Origin: an uncultured Sutterella sp.
Lineage (GTDB): Bacteria; Pseudomonadota; Gammaproteobacteria; Burkholderiales; Burkholderiaceae_F
Assembly: GCA_934255515.1 (NCBI GenBank)
Contig: CAKQON010000019.1
Coordinates: 1 to 26,785 of the forward strand
Length of the DNA: 26,785 nt
Direction: 5' to 3'
The position numbers and the translations under genes were made by a program. Shown here piece after piece: positions 1 to 8,562 of the stretch; position 1 is the stretch's first letter; every line of letters begins with the position of its first letter. The notes under the pieces are model-generated. The model had not been told where the DNA came from and ran no database searches. It worked only from the letters and a program-made list of their open reading frames with translations.

Positions 1-74
1 TTAAGCAGCGGAAAGAGCACGCGGTTCCCGCCGACTGTATACCGTAGACATAACAAGAGGGCGGGAACTAAGGT

Positions 75-554
75 TTATCTGCGCGAGAGCACCGGGAGCT
101 TCGCAAGCATGGAAATCGTGTTCCCGATGCCGGCTGTCCGGCCTGCGGACGCGTCGGCATCAAATTCCATCTGCCGGGAAAGCGAAAGATCTGCTTTTTT
201 GAGCTTAATCCAGCGCTTGAGCACAAGGCGCCGGATGAATCGCAGGAACCGCTTTGCAACGCTCCCGAAAAGGAGCCAAAGCCTCGAATTCGCCTGCGCC
301 CAGACATCAATGCGCTCATCAAAGCGGCTTCGGCTCGAGAGGAGCGCGTCAATCATCTGATTCAGAATCCAGACGGCAGATCCGCACCGCATGGCCGACT
401 GCGCGACATGCCCAAATTCGTGGGTCAGCACGGCCTTGAATTCGCTCCGGGACAGGTCCGCCATCAGCCCCATGCCGATGCTCAGATTCTTTTCGGCACC
501 CTTGAATAGGCCCCAGTAGGACGCATCAAAAAACACGCAGGCGCTGTCTCTCAA
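75..554 (-). pseudogene. Truncated M48-family zinc metallopeptidase fragment
   Basis: An open frame of about 159 residues resembles the middle of membrane-associated M48 peptidases. It has the zinc-binding motif HEFGH at residues 45-49 (two His ligands and the catalytic Glu), preceded by the typical ASYWGLFKGAEKNLSIG segment. Further on, MEFDAD probably supplies the third (Glu) ligand. M48 enzymes of this type are normally several hundred residues long with membrane segments on both sides. Here the N-terminal part is missing because the frame begins inside the end of an integrase remnant, and the C-terminus stops soon after MEFDAD. The only start is a TTG at 552-554 with no convincing ribosome binding site. 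I read it as a broken gene joined to the integrase by a deletion. Loss of function is an inference, because the HExxH site itself is intact. Confidence 0.6.
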
Positions 555-1496
555 GAATCTTCATCGCCTGCCGCGACAGCGGAACAATATGCTGCCCGTT
601 GGCGGTGATCTTCATTTCTTCGGCGTCAATCGTCCAGACGCCCTTCTCCATGTCAATTTGAACCCACCTCGCGAACCGGACATTGGCCGACCGTGAGCAT
701 GTCAGAATCGCGAATTCGGCGAGCCTGGCTCCGACCGTATCTTCTCCCTTCGCATGAAGCGCTGCCATGAAGTCAGGCACTTGATCCGGCTCTAAGAACG
801 GGAACTGCACCAGCTTCTTTCGCTTCTTCTGCGCGGGCAAGAGCGGCGTGAGCAATCTGCCGTCAGCCGGGTTGAGCGATTCAGCCGGACGAATCTTCGC
901 GACCGTCGCGGCCCACGTGAAGAACTCACGAAGCACCGGAAGAATCTTGTTGCAGGTCGAATGGAGCTCGATCCAGATCGGCTTCATAGAAATGCCGCAA
1001 GGAAACATCTGACTTCAGTCAGGTGAGGAATTGCGGCCCATGCATTGCACGTTACCATGTGGTAAAATAAGAGACATGGTGGAAATCGTTTATAAGCTTC
1101 GCGATGTCGTCCGGCGTCGCCGTCTCTACCAGAATCTCCCCGGCGTTTGGAATGATGCGCTTCCGGATACGTAGCTCGACCCGCCTCCGAGTCTCTGCAG
1201 CGTTCTTCCATTCTCCCCGCTCTTCCTTCCATGCGAGGTACTAGGGAAGCGCAGTGGCAATTGTGGGCTTCGGCTTTTGCCGCTTTCTCGCCCGGTGCTC
1301 GGGCACTGCCGTCCGCTTCTCTTCGACCAGATCGGCCCCGGCGCGCGCTTTTTGAAGCGCTTCAGCCGCAAGCTCCCGGGCTTCCCTAAGAGAAATGTCG
1401 GGATAGGAGCCAAGTCCGAGCTTGAAGCTGTTGGCTCCCTGTCTGCGAAGCATCCAAGAAGTCCAGAGCGCTCATGAGCCTCGCTTTCCTTGGCAT
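526..1496 (-). pseudogene. Degraded P4-type tyrosine integrase
   Basis: Pieces of one P4-family integrase follow each other on the minus strand. The likely N-terminus, MPRKARLMSAL, starts at 1496. A segment containing GLGSYPDISLREARELA (about 1243-1453) belongs to the DUF4102 arm-binding domain and lies in another frame after a probable internal deletion. That frame meets TAG at 1241-1243 and then continues as YLAWKEERGEWKNAAETRR, the core-binding domain, to about 1082. After a further frame change, 526-1008 carries the rest of the core domain and the start of the catalytic domain (FAILTCSRSANVRFARW, then HIVPLSRQAMKILERQ). The C-terminal half of the catalytic domain, with the HxxR and Tyr motifs, is missing and replaced by the M48 fragment. 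It lies 0.2 kb from the 3' end of tRNA-Thr, where such integrases usually insert their elements. It cannot make an active recombinase. Confidence 0.8.
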
Positions 1497-1522
1497 AGCC
1501 TCTCCTACAGGATGTTGATCGA

Positions 1523-1590
1523 GCGGTAGGCCTTATAAATTGAAAAGCCCTACTGAATTTTAGCGGTAGGGCTTATACGCGGGCTTATAG
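1523..1590. repeat. Short direct and inverted repeats beside the integrase remnant
   Basis: GCGGTAGGCCTTATA at 1523-1537 recurs as GCGGTAGGGCTTATA at 1564-1578 with one mismatch, and a shorter relative, GCGGGCTTATA, follows directly. The second copy also forms an inverted repeat, AAGCCCTAC (1545-1553) with GTAGGGCTT (1566-1574). The cluster lies between the integrase start and the tRNA-Thr 3' end, where recombinase arm-type sites of an integrative element would be expected. That role is an inference. Confidence 0.4.
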
Positions 1591-1631
1591 ATGGTGCGCG
1601 GGTTGCACGCGATTGCACTACGGTGCACACC

Positions 1632-1683
1632 CAAAAAGAAAAAAGTCGTGAATTTCAGCGCTTTTTGCACTGCCATTCACGAC
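1632..1683 (-). terminator. Probable rho-independent terminator of tRNA-Thr
   Basis: Read on the minus strand, a perfect 9-bp stem (1675-1683 with 1645-1653) is followed by a T-rich tract complementary to the A-rich run at 1632-1644. It starts about 15 nt downstream of the tRNA CCA end. The 21-nt loop is long, which lowers confidence. Confidence 0.55.
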
Positions 1684-1697
1684 CTTTCACTGGAATT

Positions 1698-1773
1698 TGG
1701 TGCCGGAGAAGAGATTCGAACTCCCGACCTTCGCATTACGAATGCGCTGCTCTACCAGCTGAGCTACACCGGC
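1698..1773 (-). tRNA. tRNA-Thr, anticodon CGT
   Basis: The minus strand folds as a 76-nt tRNA with an encoded CCA end (1698-1700). The anticodon loop TTCGTAA carries CGT, with U33 before it and A37 after it. The anticodon-arm sequence is the same as that of the E. coli thrW tRNA as I remember it, and the T loop TTCGAAT is normal. The acceptor stem appears to have one U-U mismatch (6-67). It reads ACG codons and, as an ANN decoder, should receive t6A at A37, the modification whose enzymes TsaE and Sua5/TsaC are encoded at 2031 and 8559. The integrase remnant lies beyond its 3' end. Confidence 0.93.
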
Positions 1774-1824
1774 AACTCTCAATCATCGGCCGTTTCGAAC
1801 CGGCCTTGTGATCGGAGGAGACGA

Positions 1825-1853
1825 ATTATGCAGAAGTGAATAGCTTGCGGCAA
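1825..1853 (-). promoter_or_regulatory. Candidate sigma-70 promoter for tRNA-Thr
   Basis: On the minus strand, TTGCCG (1848-1853) and CATAAT (1825-1830) are separated by 17 bp. They match the -35 and -10 consensus at 4/6 and 5/6 positions. Transcription would begin near 1818, about 45 nt before the mature tRNA. Confidence 0.5.
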
Positions 1854-2030
1854 GAATGTTTTACACATCTTTACATTTAGCGCTTTTGCCGTGTATATCT
1901 ACATTCGGGATAGCGCAGGCGCTTCCTATGTGTTCGAAATGTATCCGCCAGCCCCGGACGGCATACGGTGCCGACTAAAATCTCAGAACTTTCCCCTCCT
2001 CTCATTACCTTTCTCTCTTCGGAGACACCG

Positions 2031-2543
2031 TTGACCGATCGATTCTCTGCGTCTCTTTCCGCGCCGGCAGACACCGACCATCTCGGCGCCCTGCTCGCCG
2101 ATGCCCTTCGCCGCGCGAATACCGGCATCCTTGCCAGTGGCCTCGCCCTGCGCCTCGAAGGCAATCTGGGGGCCGGAAAGACAAGCCTCATCCGTGCGGC
2201 GCTCCGCCGCCTCGGCTGGGAAGGCGCCGTGAAGAGCCCTACCTTCACGCTGCTCGAGACGTATCCCTGCGGCGAATTCACGATCAATCACTTCGACTTC
2301 TACCGCTTCGAAGAGCCTGAGGAATTCGAGGACGCCGGGTTCCAGGATGAATTCCGTCCCGGCGCTGTATGCGCTACGGAATGGAGCGAAAAAGCCTTCC
2401 CGTATCTTCCGCCCGCTGACATCACCGTTGCGCTCTCGATTGAGGGTCTGGGCAGACGGGTCGAGATCACGGCGCAGTCGTCCCTCGGCCGGGAAATTCT
2501 TGCTTCGATTTCGGAATCATGGAATTCGACCGCCGCCGCCTGA
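2031..2543 (+). CDS. tsaE: tRNA threonylcarbamoyladenosine biosynthesis ATPase TsaE
   Basis: TsaE is the small P-loop ATPase that works with TsaB, TsaD and TsaC/Sua5 to place t6A on A37 of ANN-decoding tRNAs in the cytoplasm. The Walker A motif GNLGAGKTS lies at residues 44-52, followed by the family-typical KSPTFTLLETY and the NHFDFYRF and ATEWSEKA segments. I chose the TTG at 2031 because GGAGA ends 5 nt upstream and the product (170 aa) matches the usual family length. A GTG at 1968 in the same frame would add 21 low-complexity residues and has a poorer ribosome binding site. The 3' end overlaps amiC by 25 bases, so the two are probably cotranscribed, a common proteobacterial arrangement. 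The start remains uncertain, the identity does not. Confidence 0.93.
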   Translation: MTDRFSASLSAPADTDHLGALLADALRRANTGILASGLALRLEGNLGAGKTSLIRAALRRLGWEGAVKSPTFTLLETYPCGEFTINHFDFYRFEEPEEFEDAGFQDEFRPGAVCATEWSEKAFPYLPPADITVALSIEGLGRRVEITAQSSLGREILASISESWNSTAAA

Positions 2544-3904
2544 TATCCGCCGCCGGCGGAACGCTTCTCCTCTCGCTTGCTCCCTGGCAGATCGCGAGCG
2601 GCGCCAAGCTTGTCAACGTCCGCATGTGGCCGGCGGAGGAATACACGCGCGTCACGATCGAAACGGACGAACCCCTGAAGTTCAAGCACTTTTTCGTGCG
2701 CTCGGCTTCACCCCTGAGGCTCGTGATCGACATTGAAGGGCTTGCGCTCACCGAGCGCATCAAGCGCCTCATCGCCGACGTAAAGTCTGACGACCCCTAC
2801 ATCAGCGCCATGCGAATCGGGCAATTCAAGCCCGGCGTCGTGCGGCTCGTGATGGACCTCAAGACGGCCGTGAAGCCCGAAGTCTTCCTTCTGAAGCCCT
2901 TCGCCAACTATCAGTACCGTCTCGTCTTCGACATCTACCCGGTGCACCCGAAGGACGAGATCGGCGCGATCCTTGCGGGCTCCCAGGATGGGAATCTCCT
3001 CACGGACTCCCTTTCGTCATCAGCTTCCGAAGACCCGCTCGCCGACGTGCTCGCGGGACTCGCCAATCCGGACGCCCCGAAAACCCGGCCTGCGCTCTCG
3101 GCCTCCAAAGGGAAGGATGAGAAGGAGACAAAGAAGCCCGCCGCAGCAAAGGAGCCCCAGACGCCTTCAAAGACGGTCCCTGCCAAAACGAGTCAGAATG
3201 ATGATCAGATCATCATCGTCGTCGACCCGGGACACGGGGGTGAAGACCCCGGCGCCATAGGACGGAGAAAGACGCAGGAAAAGGTCGTCGTGCTTCAGAT
3301 CGCAAGGCGCCTCGCCAAGCTTATTTCTGCCGAACCCGGCATGAAGGCCGTGCTCACGCGCAATTCAGACCACTTTGTGAGTCTCGGCGGGCGCGTGGCG
3401 ATTGCCCGCCGCGTGAAGGCGCATCTTTTGGTGAGCATCCATGCCGATGCCTGGGTGAAGAGCAACGTAAGGGGGTCATCCGTCTTTGCGCTCTCCCAAA
3501 AGGGCGCCACCTCGGCGGCCGCGCGCTGGCTTGCAAAGAATCAGAACGAATCCGACCTGATCGGCGGCGTCAACATCTCCACCGTCAACAAGCAGGTGGC
3601 GAGCGTGCTCGTCGACATGACCTCGGCCTGGACGATCGGCTACAGCCTCGGACTCGGCACGGCCGTGCTTCAGGAACTGCGCGCCATCAACAGGCTCCAC
3701 AAAACTGCCGTGGAGCAGGCGGGCTTTGCGGTGCTGAAGGGCCAGGGCATCCCGTCCATCCTCGTCGAGACGGCTTTCATTTCGAACCCTTCGGAAGAGC
3801 AGCTTCTCAAGAACGCGGATCACCAGCAGAAGCTCGCCCGCGCGATTCTTACGGGCATCAAGAAGCAGCTTGCCGCCGACACGACGCTCACGCGCCAGGG
3901 CTGA
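2519..3904 (+). CDS. amiC: N-acetylmuramoyl-L-alanine amidase, AmiC type
   Basis: This periplasmic zinc amidase cuts the bond between N-acetylmuramic acid and L-alanine in peptidoglycan and helps daughter cells separate. The N-terminus (FDRRRLIS followed by a hydrophobic stretch to about residue 28) is a twin-arginine signal peptide. An AMIN domain follows (about 30-140), which targets such enzymes to the septum. A Lys/Pro/Ala-rich linker (about 185-228) leads to the Amidase_3 domain (230-450). Zinc and catalytic residues are visible: His239 in DPGHGG, Glu254, His308 in SIHAD and Glu417 in VETAFISN. The length (461 aa) is normal. The region 304-375 includes the extra segment found in EnvC/NlpD-regulated amidases. 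The ATG at 2519 lies inside the end of tsaE, which supports translational coupling. Confidence 0.95.
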   Translation: MEFDRRRLISAAGGTLLLSLAPWQIASGAKLVNVRMWPAEEYTRVTIETDEPLKFKHFFVRSASPLRLVIDIEGLALTERIKRLIADVKSDDPYISAMRIGQFKPGVVRLVMDLKTAVKPEVFLLKPFANYQYRLVFDIYPVHPKDEIGAILAGSQDGNLLTDSLSSSASEDPLADVLAGLANPDAPKTRPALSASKGKDEKETKKPAAAKEPQTPSKTVPAKTSQNDDQIIIVVDPGHGGEDPGAIGRRKTQEKVVVLQIARRLAKLISAEPGMKAVLTRNSDHFVSLGGRVAIARRVKAHLLVSIHADAWVKSNVRGSSVFALSQKGATSAAARWLAKNQNESDLIGGVNISTVNKQVASVLVDMTSAWTIGYSLGLGTAVLQELRAINRLHKTAVEQAGFAVLKGQGIPSILVETAFISNPSEEQLLKNADHQQKLARAILTGIKKQLAADTTLTRQG

Positions 3905-3910
3905 TGCATT

Positions 3911-3942
3911 CCGGGGCCTGCAGAGCCTCCTCCGTGCCCCGG
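3911..3942 (+). terminator. GC-rich hairpin after amiC, possible weak terminator
   Basis: CCGGGGC (3911-3917) pairs perfectly with GCCCCGG (3936-3942) across an 18-nt loop, just 7 nt after the amiC stop. No T tract follows, so it is not a standard intrinsic terminator. It could stabilise the mRNA end instead. Confidence 0.25.
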
Positions 3943-3948
3943 AGGACC

Positions 3949-3977
3949 TCGACCGAAATCCTCCGCACCATTACAAT
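3949..3977 (+). promoter_or_regulatory. Candidate promoter for fba
   Basis: TCGACC (3949-3954) and TACAAT (3972-3977) are 17 bp apart and match the sigma-70 boxes at 4/6 and 5/6 positions. The predicted start near 3984 would give fba a leader of about 118 nt. Confidence 0.4.
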
Positions 3978-4101
3978 ACGGGGGAAGCACAATCCGACGC
4001 GGCGCCCCCGTGCCGAAACGCCGTAGAGGCCCCTTCCGCAGGGAAGGACAGGCCTCCGGTTTTGCGGGCGCGCCCCTCATCCACCTTGGAGTGAAAACGC
4101 A

Positions 4102-5166
4102 ATGGCTCTTGTTTCCATGCGACAGCTGCTTGATCATGCGGCTGAAAACGGCTACGGCATTCCTGCCTTCAACGTCAACAACCTCGAACAGGTTCAGGCC
4201 ATCATGGAGGCGGCGAGCGAAGTCGGCGCTCCCGTGATCATGCAGGCCTCGGCGGGCGCTCGCAAGTATGCGGGCGAATCGTTCCTGCGCCATCTCATTG
4301 AAGCCGCGGTCGAAGCCTATCCGGACGTCCCCGTCTGCATGCACCAGGACCACGGCCAGAGCCCGGCAGTCTGCCAGGGCGCCATCCGCTCGGGATTCAC
4401 CTCCGTCATGATGGATGGCTCCCTCATGAGCGACGGCAAGACCATCTCCACCTACGAATACAACGTCGACGTCACCCGCCGCGTGGTTGAAATGGCCCAC
4501 TGCATCGGCGTTTCCGTCGAAGGCGAAATCGGCTGCCTCGGCTCGCTCGAAACGATGCGCGGCGACAAGGAAGACGGACACGGCACTGATGCCAAGATGA
4601 CGCGCGACCAGCTCCTCACGGATCCGGATCAGGCTGCGGAATTCGCCCGCATCACCCAGATCGACGCGCTCGCCATTGCGATCGGCACCTCTCACGGCGC
4701 CTACAAGTTCACGCGCCGCCCCACCGGTGAAATCCTCTCGATCGACCGCGTGAAGGAAATCCATGCGCGTCTGCCCAACACGCATCTCGTGATGCACGGC
4801 TCCTCCTCGGTTCCGCAGGAATACCTCGCGGAGATCCGCGAATTCGGCGGCGAAATGCGCGAAACCTACGGCGTTCCGGTCGAGGAAATCCAGAAGGCGA
4901 TCCAGCACGGCGTCCGCAAGGTCAACATCGACACCGATATTCGTCTCGCGATGACGGCCGCCATCCGCCGCTACCTCGTCGAGAATCCCTCGGGCTTCGA
5001 CCCGCGCGGCTACCTGAAGGCCGCCCGCGCCGCCGCGAAGGCCCTCTGCCGCTCGCGCTACCTCGCGTTCGGCTGCGAAGGCCAGGGCGCGAAGATCAAG
5101 CCCGTTGCGCTCGACAAGATCGCTGCCAAGTACGCTGACGGCACGCTTCGTCAGAATGTGCTCTAA
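4102..5166 (+). CDS. fba: Class II fructose-bisphosphate aldolase
   Basis: This zinc-dependent enzyme interconverts fructose 1,6-bisphosphate with dihydroxyacetone phosphate and glyceraldehyde 3-phosphate in glycolysis and gluconeogenesis. The 354-aa protein is very close to the Burkholderiales FbaA/CbbA type, starting [20 protein letters not shown]. Family motifs are visible in order: HQDHGQSP (catalytic Asp and zinc His), [19 protein letters not shown] (zinc/phosphate region), MHGSSS, and NIDTDIR, which binds substrate phosphate. The ATG at 4102 matches the conserved N-terminus and is preceded by GGAGTG. It has its own upstream region with a candidate promoter and a strong terminator behind it, so it is probably monocistronic. 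Its very even codon use is typical of a highly expressed gene. Confidence 0.97.
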   Translation: MALVSMRQLLDHAAENGYGIPAFNVNNLEQVQAIMEAASEVGAPVIMQASAGARKYAGESFLRHLIEAAVEAYPDVPVCMHQDHGQSPAVCQGAIRSGFTSVMMDGSLMSDGKTISTYEYNVDVTRRVVEMAHCIGVSVEGEIGCLGSLETMRGDKEDGHGTDAKMTRDQLLTDPDQAAEFARITQIDALAIAIGTSHGAYKFTRRPTGEILSIDRVKEIHARLPNTHLVMHGSSSVPQEYLAEIREFGGEMRETYGVPVEEIQKAIQHGVRKVNIDTDIRLAMTAAIRRYLVENPSGFDPRGYLKAARAAAKALCRSRYLAFGCEGQGAKIKPVALDKIAAKYADGTLRQNVL

Positions 5167-5193
5167 CGCCTGAGCGAAGCCTCTGATCATGAC

Positions 5194-5232
5194 GGCGCAC
5201 AGTTCTCCTCTCTGAGACTGTGCGCCTTTTTT
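5194..5232 (+). terminator. Strong intrinsic terminator after fba
   Basis: GGCGCACAGT (5194-5203) pairs perfectly over 10 bp with ACTGTGCGCC (5217-5226), followed by six T residues (5227-5232). This is a textbook rho-independent terminator 28 nt after the fba stop. Confidence 0.93.
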
Positions 5233-5249
5233 CAATCCGAATTCATCCC

Positions 5250-5657
5250 ATGACTGAACCCAAAGCAGAGTCCGCCGAAAGCCTCAAGGGGAAGCGCGGC
5301 TTCAGAAGGCTCATCAACGCCACGCGCTACTCCTGGCAGGGAATCCGTGCAGGATTCAAGAATGAAGCAGCCTTTCGCGAGGAGTGCCTTCTCGCCGTCA
5401 TCCTTATTCCGGTCGCGCTTCTTCTCCCGGTGACACTCCTCGAGAAGGTGATCCTCATTAATTCCGTGCTCTTTCTTCTTCTCACGGAAATCCTCAATTC
5501 GGCAATTGAAGCGGTTGTCGACCGTATCGGCATGGAAGTGCATCCGCTCGCCGGCCGGGCAAAGGACATGGGGAGCGCGGCAGTGCTTTTCGCGCTCGTC
5601 ATGGGACTCGTCGCCTGGGGCTTCATCGCGCTCCCGACGGTCCTCAGGCTCTTTTGA
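5250..5657 (+). CDS. dgkA: Diacylglycerol kinase (prokaryotic DgkA family)
   Basis: DgkA is a small inner-membrane enzyme that phosphorylates diacylglycerol to phosphatidic acid and so recycles lipid left from membrane-derived glycan synthesis. The 135-aa product has an amphipathic N-terminal helix ([21 protein letters not shown]), then EAAFREE, and three membrane helices (about 49-67, 72-88 and 112-132). The hallmark [14 protein letters not shown] lies in the second half. I set the start at the ATG at 5250, because an upstream in-frame start at 5220 would lie inside the fba terminator. The N-terminal 25 residues are polar and slightly longer than in E. coli DgkA. It stands between the fba terminator and purC, with no obvious partner. 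Confidence 0.93.
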   Translation: MTEPKAESAESLKGKRGFRRLINATRYSWQGIRAGFKNEAAFREECLLAVILIPVALLLPVTLLEKVILINSVLFLLLTEILNSAIEAVVDRIGMEVHPLAGRAKDMGSAAVLFALVMGLVAWGFIALPTVLRLF

Positions 5658-5784
5658 GTTTTCTGAGTCCGCGCAAATTCTTCTAAGCAGTTTTCACGGT
5701 GGTTTCGGACCTGAAGGCGCCCCTGCGCCATTAGAATTCCCGCCATCAGGATTTTTCTTTTCTTCCATAGGGGAGGCAACTCTA

Positions 5785-6678
5785 ATGCCCGGTCTTTCCA
5801 AGACGAACATCCCGTCCCTCAAGCAGATATACAGCGGCAAGGTCCGCGACTGCTACGCCGTGGGCGACGACAAGCTTCTGCTTGTCGCCACGGACCGCAT
5901 TTCCGCCTTTGACGTGATCCTCGGCGATCCGATTCCCGGCAAGGGCAAGGTTCTTACGGCGCTCACAAACTTTTGGTTCGAGAAGCTGAAGGACGTGATC
6001 CCCAACCACCTCACGGGCATTGCCCCTGAAACGGTCGTGAAGCCCGAGGAAATTCCGCAGGTTGCCGGCCGCGCCGTGGTTTCGAAGCGCCTGAAGCCGA
6101 TTCTCATCGAGTGTGTTGCGCGCGGCTACATCATCGGCGGCGGCTGGAAGGACTACCAGGCGACGGGCGAAGTCTGCGGCATCAAGCTCCCCGCCGGACT
6201 GCGCCAAGCCGAAAAGCTCCCGGAACCCATCTTCACGCCGGCTGCGAAGGCTGAGCTCGGCACGCACGACGAAAACATCTCCTACGAACGCGTCGTTGAG
6301 ATGTACGGCGAAAAGATCGCCTCGACCATCCGCAACGCTACGCTCGAGCTCTACAAGCGCGCGAGCGAATATGCGCTCACCCGCGGCATCATCATAGCCG
6401 ACACGAAGTTTGAATTCGGTCTCGACGAGAACGGCAATGTTCTCCTCATGGACGAAGTCCTCACGCCGGACTCGAGCCGCTTCTGGCCTGCCGACGACTA
6501 TCAGATCGGCACCTCGCCCAAGAGCTTCGACAAGCAGTTCATCCGCGACTGGCTTGAATCCCAGCCATGGGACAAGCGTCCGCCCGCTCCGAAGGTTCCC
6601 GAAGACATCATCGAGAAGACGGCCGACAAGTACCGTGAGGCGCTGCGCCGCCTTACCGGCACGGATATTGAGCCGTAA
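5785..6678 (+). CDS. purC: Phosphoribosylaminoimidazole-succinocarboxamide synthase
   Basis: PurC (SAICAR synthetase) joins CAIR and aspartate using ATP in de novo purine synthesis. The 297-aa protein shows the family order: [11 protein letters not shown] (ATP-binding loop), [59 protein letters not shown], and [29 protein letters not shown] near the active site. The length is that of the longer (about 300 aa) form rather than the short E. coli form. The ATG at 5785 is preceded by GGGGAGG with 9-nt spacing. A longer upstream reading frame exists but lacks homology. purE and purK follow on the same strand, so three purine steps are grouped, though 178 nt separate purC from purE. Confidence 0.97.
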   Translation: MPGLSKTNIPSLKQIYSGKVRDCYAVGDDKLLLVATDRISAFDVILGDPIPGKGKVLTALTNFWFEKLKDVIPNHLTGIAPETVVKPEEIPQVAGRAVVSKRLKPILIECVARGYIIGGGWKDYQATGEVCGIKLPAGLRQAEKLPEPIFTPAAKAELGTHDENISYERVVEMYGEKIASTIRNATLELYKRASEYALTRGIIIADTKFEFGLDENGNVLLMDEVLTPDSSRFWPADDYQIGTSPKSFDKQFIRDWLESQPWDKRPPAPKVPEDIIEKTADKYREALRRLTGTDIEP

Positions 6679-6686
6679 ATCTCCCG

Positions 6687-6734
6687 GGCGGAACATTTTC
6701 CGCCTGCGTTCATGGGGAGCGCTTTCCGCTCCCC
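6687..6734 (+). other. Two hairpins between purC and purE
   Basis: GGCGGAA (6687-6693) pairs with TTCCGCC (6698-6704), and GGGGAGCG (6714-6721) pairs with CGCTCCCC (6727-6734). Both are perfect with short loops, but neither has a T tract. They could reduce read-through from purC or stabilise the purC mRNA. A T-rich stretch (TTTTCGATTTTTTA) lies about 80 nt further on, before purE. I see no recognised purine riboswitch. Confidence 0.4.
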
Positions 6735-6856
6735 AGCAGCCGGCAGAAGCGTCGGCCCGCATCAAGTTTTCGCCGGGAAAAGGCAGGGAACTTCAGCGGG
6801 CAGGCCTTCGGTCGGCTTTTCGATTTTTTATTCTTCTCTAGAGATTCTGAATAATC

Positions 6857-7369
6857 ATGGCAGAGTGCACCAAGACACCGCTCGTCGGCATCCTGATGGG
6901 CAGCAATTCCGACTGGGACGTGATGAAGAACGCCGCCCAGATGCTCAAGGACTTCGGCGTCCCCTTTGAAACCCGCGTCGTGAGCGCACACCGCATGCCT
7001 GACGAAATGTTCGAGTACGCGGAAAAAGCCGCCGAACGCGGCATCCGCGTGATCATCGCGGGTGCGGGCGGCGCAGCGCACCTCCCCGGCATGCTCGCGG
7101 CCAAATGCACGCTCCCCGTCTGCGGCGTGCCGGTGCCGTCGAAGTACCTCCGCGGCGTCGACAGCCTCCATTCGATCGTGCAGATGCCTAAGGGCGTGCC
7201 CGTCGCTACCTTCGCCATCGGCGAGGCCGGCGCCGCCAATGCCGCGCTCTATGCCTGCCAGATCCTTGCGCTCAACGATCCGGAACTCTCGCGCCGCCTC
7301 GCGGACTTCCGCATCGCGCAGAACGCCAAGGCCCGCGCGATGACGCTTCCCCTTGAAACGCTCGACTGA
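6857..7369 (+). CDS. purE: 5-(carboxyamino)imidazole ribonucleotide mutase
   Basis: Class I PurE moves the carboxylate of N5-CAIR to C4, giving CAIR, the substrate of PurC. The 170-aa protein carries the family signatures MGSNSDWD (residues 14-21), [11 protein letters not shown], the glycine-rich [12 protein letters not shown] with the catalytic His, and [33 protein letters not shown]. The presence of PurK just downstream confirms the bacterial two-enzyme route rather than a class II AIR carboxylase. The ribosome binding site is weak (AGAG about 13 nt upstream of the ATG), but the start matches the family N-terminus. The purK start lies 11 nt after its stop, so the two are surely cotranscribed. 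Confidence 0.97.
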   Translation: MAECTKTPLVGILMGSNSDWDVMKNAAQMLKDFGVPFETRVVSAHRMPDEMFEYAEKAAERGIRVIIAGAGGAAHLPGMLAAKCTLPVCGVPVPSKYLRGVDSLHSIVQMPKGVPVATFAIGEAGAANAALYACQILALNDPELSRRLADFRIAQNAKARAMTLPLETLD

Positions 7370-7380
7370 GGACCCTGTCG

Positions 7381-8562
7381 ATGACTGAGATCCGCACACT
7401 TCTTCCGGGCGCTCAGCTCGGCCTCCTCGGCGGCGGCCAGCTCGGCCGGATGTTCTCGGAAGCGGCTGCCCGCATGGGCTACCACGTCGTGGTGCTCGAA
7501 CCCCATGCGCCTTCGCCTGCGGGCGAAGTCTCCTCGGCTCAGATTGCCGAGGGCTACAGCTCCGAAAAAGGCCTGGACGAGCTCGCGAGCCGCGTTCTCG
7601 CCGTTACGACGGAATTTGAGAATGTTCCGGCAGAAAGCCTGAAGCGCCTCGCAGATGCGGGCATCATCACGGCGCCGCACGCCGACGCCGTTGCCGCCAC
7701 GCAGGACAGAAACGTCGAAAAGGCCTTCATCGAAAGCGCGGGCGTTCCGACCGCTCCCCACAAGGCCGTCCGCACCCCGGACGACGTGAATACTCTTGGG
7801 AATTCCCTTTTCCCCGGCATTCTGAAGACCGCGCGCCTAGGCTACGACGGCAAGGGCCAGGCCCGCGTCGGCTCCCGCGAGGAAGCGCTCGCCGCCTGGG
7901 AAAAATTCGGCCGCACCGAATGCGTCCTTGAAAAGCGCCTGAATCTCAAGACGGAAGTTTCTGTCATCATCTGCCGCAACCCGCAAGGCAAAACCGTCGT
8001 CTTCCCCGTCTGCGAAAACCATCACAGAAACGGCATCCTCGCCTACACCGTGATGCCTGCCAGAATCGATGCAGCGCTCGCCCGGAAGGCGCAGCAGTTT
8101 GCGCGCCAGATTGCCGACGAGCTGAAGTACGTGGGCGTTCTCTGCGTCGAGCTTTTCGTGCTCGAGGACGGCACCGTCCTTGCCAACGAACTTGCCCCGC
8201 GCCCGCATAATTCCGGCCACGCGACGATTGAAGCCTGCGCCACCTCGCAGTATGAGGAACAGGTGCGCGCCATGGCGGGATTGCCCTTAGGCGACACCAC
8301 GCAGATTGCCCCCGCGGTGATGCTGAATCTTCTCGGCGACCTCTGGTTCGACGGAAAGGACAACAAGACGACGCCGCCCTGGGAAAAGCTTCTGACGCTT
8401 CCCGGCGTAAAACTGCATCTCTACGGCAAGGAAGAAGCCCGTCACGCCCGCAAGATGGGCCATGTCACGGTGCTCGGCCGCACGCTCGACGAAGCGCTCG
8501 CCCGCGCGCATGAGGCGGCATGCATCCTCGGGCTTCCCTTCTCTCAAGAACTCGCGCAATGA
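7381..8562 (+). CDS. purK: 5-(carboxyamino)imidazole ribonucleotide synthase
   Basis: PurK is an ATP-grasp ligase that carboxylates AIR to N5-CAIR with ATP and bicarbonate and feeds PurE. The 393-aa protein has the N-terminal GLLGGGQLGRMF nucleotide-binding loop, TEFENVPAESL, an ATP-grasp core with ILKTARLGYDGKGQ, and the metal and phosphate site NELAPRPHNSGHATIEAC near residue 275. A C-terminal domain contains LHLYGKEEARHARKMGHVTVLG, which is typical of PurK. The ATG at 7381 follows a GAGGA about 11 nt upstream. Its TGA overlaps the ATG of the next gene (ATGA), coupling purine synthesis to a t6A gene, which is probably only a matter of operon packing. Confidence 0.97.
   Translation: MTEIRTLLPGAQLGLLGGGQLGRMFSEAAARMGYHVVVLEPHAPSPAGEVSSAQIAEGYSSEKGLDELASRVLAVTTEFENVPAESLKRLADAGIITAPHADAVAATQDRNVEKAFIESAGVPTAPHKAVRTPDDVNTLGNSLFPGILKTARLGYDGKGQARVGSREEALAAWEKFGRTECVLEKRLNLKTEVSVIICRNPQGKTVVFPVCENHHRNGILAYTVMPARIDAALARKAQQFARQIADELKYVGVLCVELFVLEDGTVLANELAPRPHNSGHATIEACATSQYEEQVRAMAGLPLGDTTQIAPAVMLNLLGDLWFDGKDNKTTPPWEKLLTLPGVKLHLYGKEEARHARKMGHVTVLGRTLDEALARAHEAACILGLPFSQELAQ

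Noticed and set aside
1591..1839. Short open frames across the tRNA-Thr
   Set aside because: They run through the tRNA gene and are not coding.
3820..5235. Long minus-strand open frame (471 codons) opposite fba
   Set aside because: It mirrors the strongly biased codons of fba and has no family motifs; the plus-strand aldolase explains the region.
5220..5249. Upstream in-frame start extending dgkA
   Set aside because: It would begin inside the fba terminator stem; the ATG at 5250 fits the family better.
5782..6765. Minus-strand open frame of 327 codons opposite purC
   Set aside because: Shadow frame; purC is complete on the plus strand.
6735..6856. Purine riboswitch before purE
   Set aside because: The leader has T-rich stretches but no conserved purine-aptamer motif, and the paired hairpins lie close behind purC.
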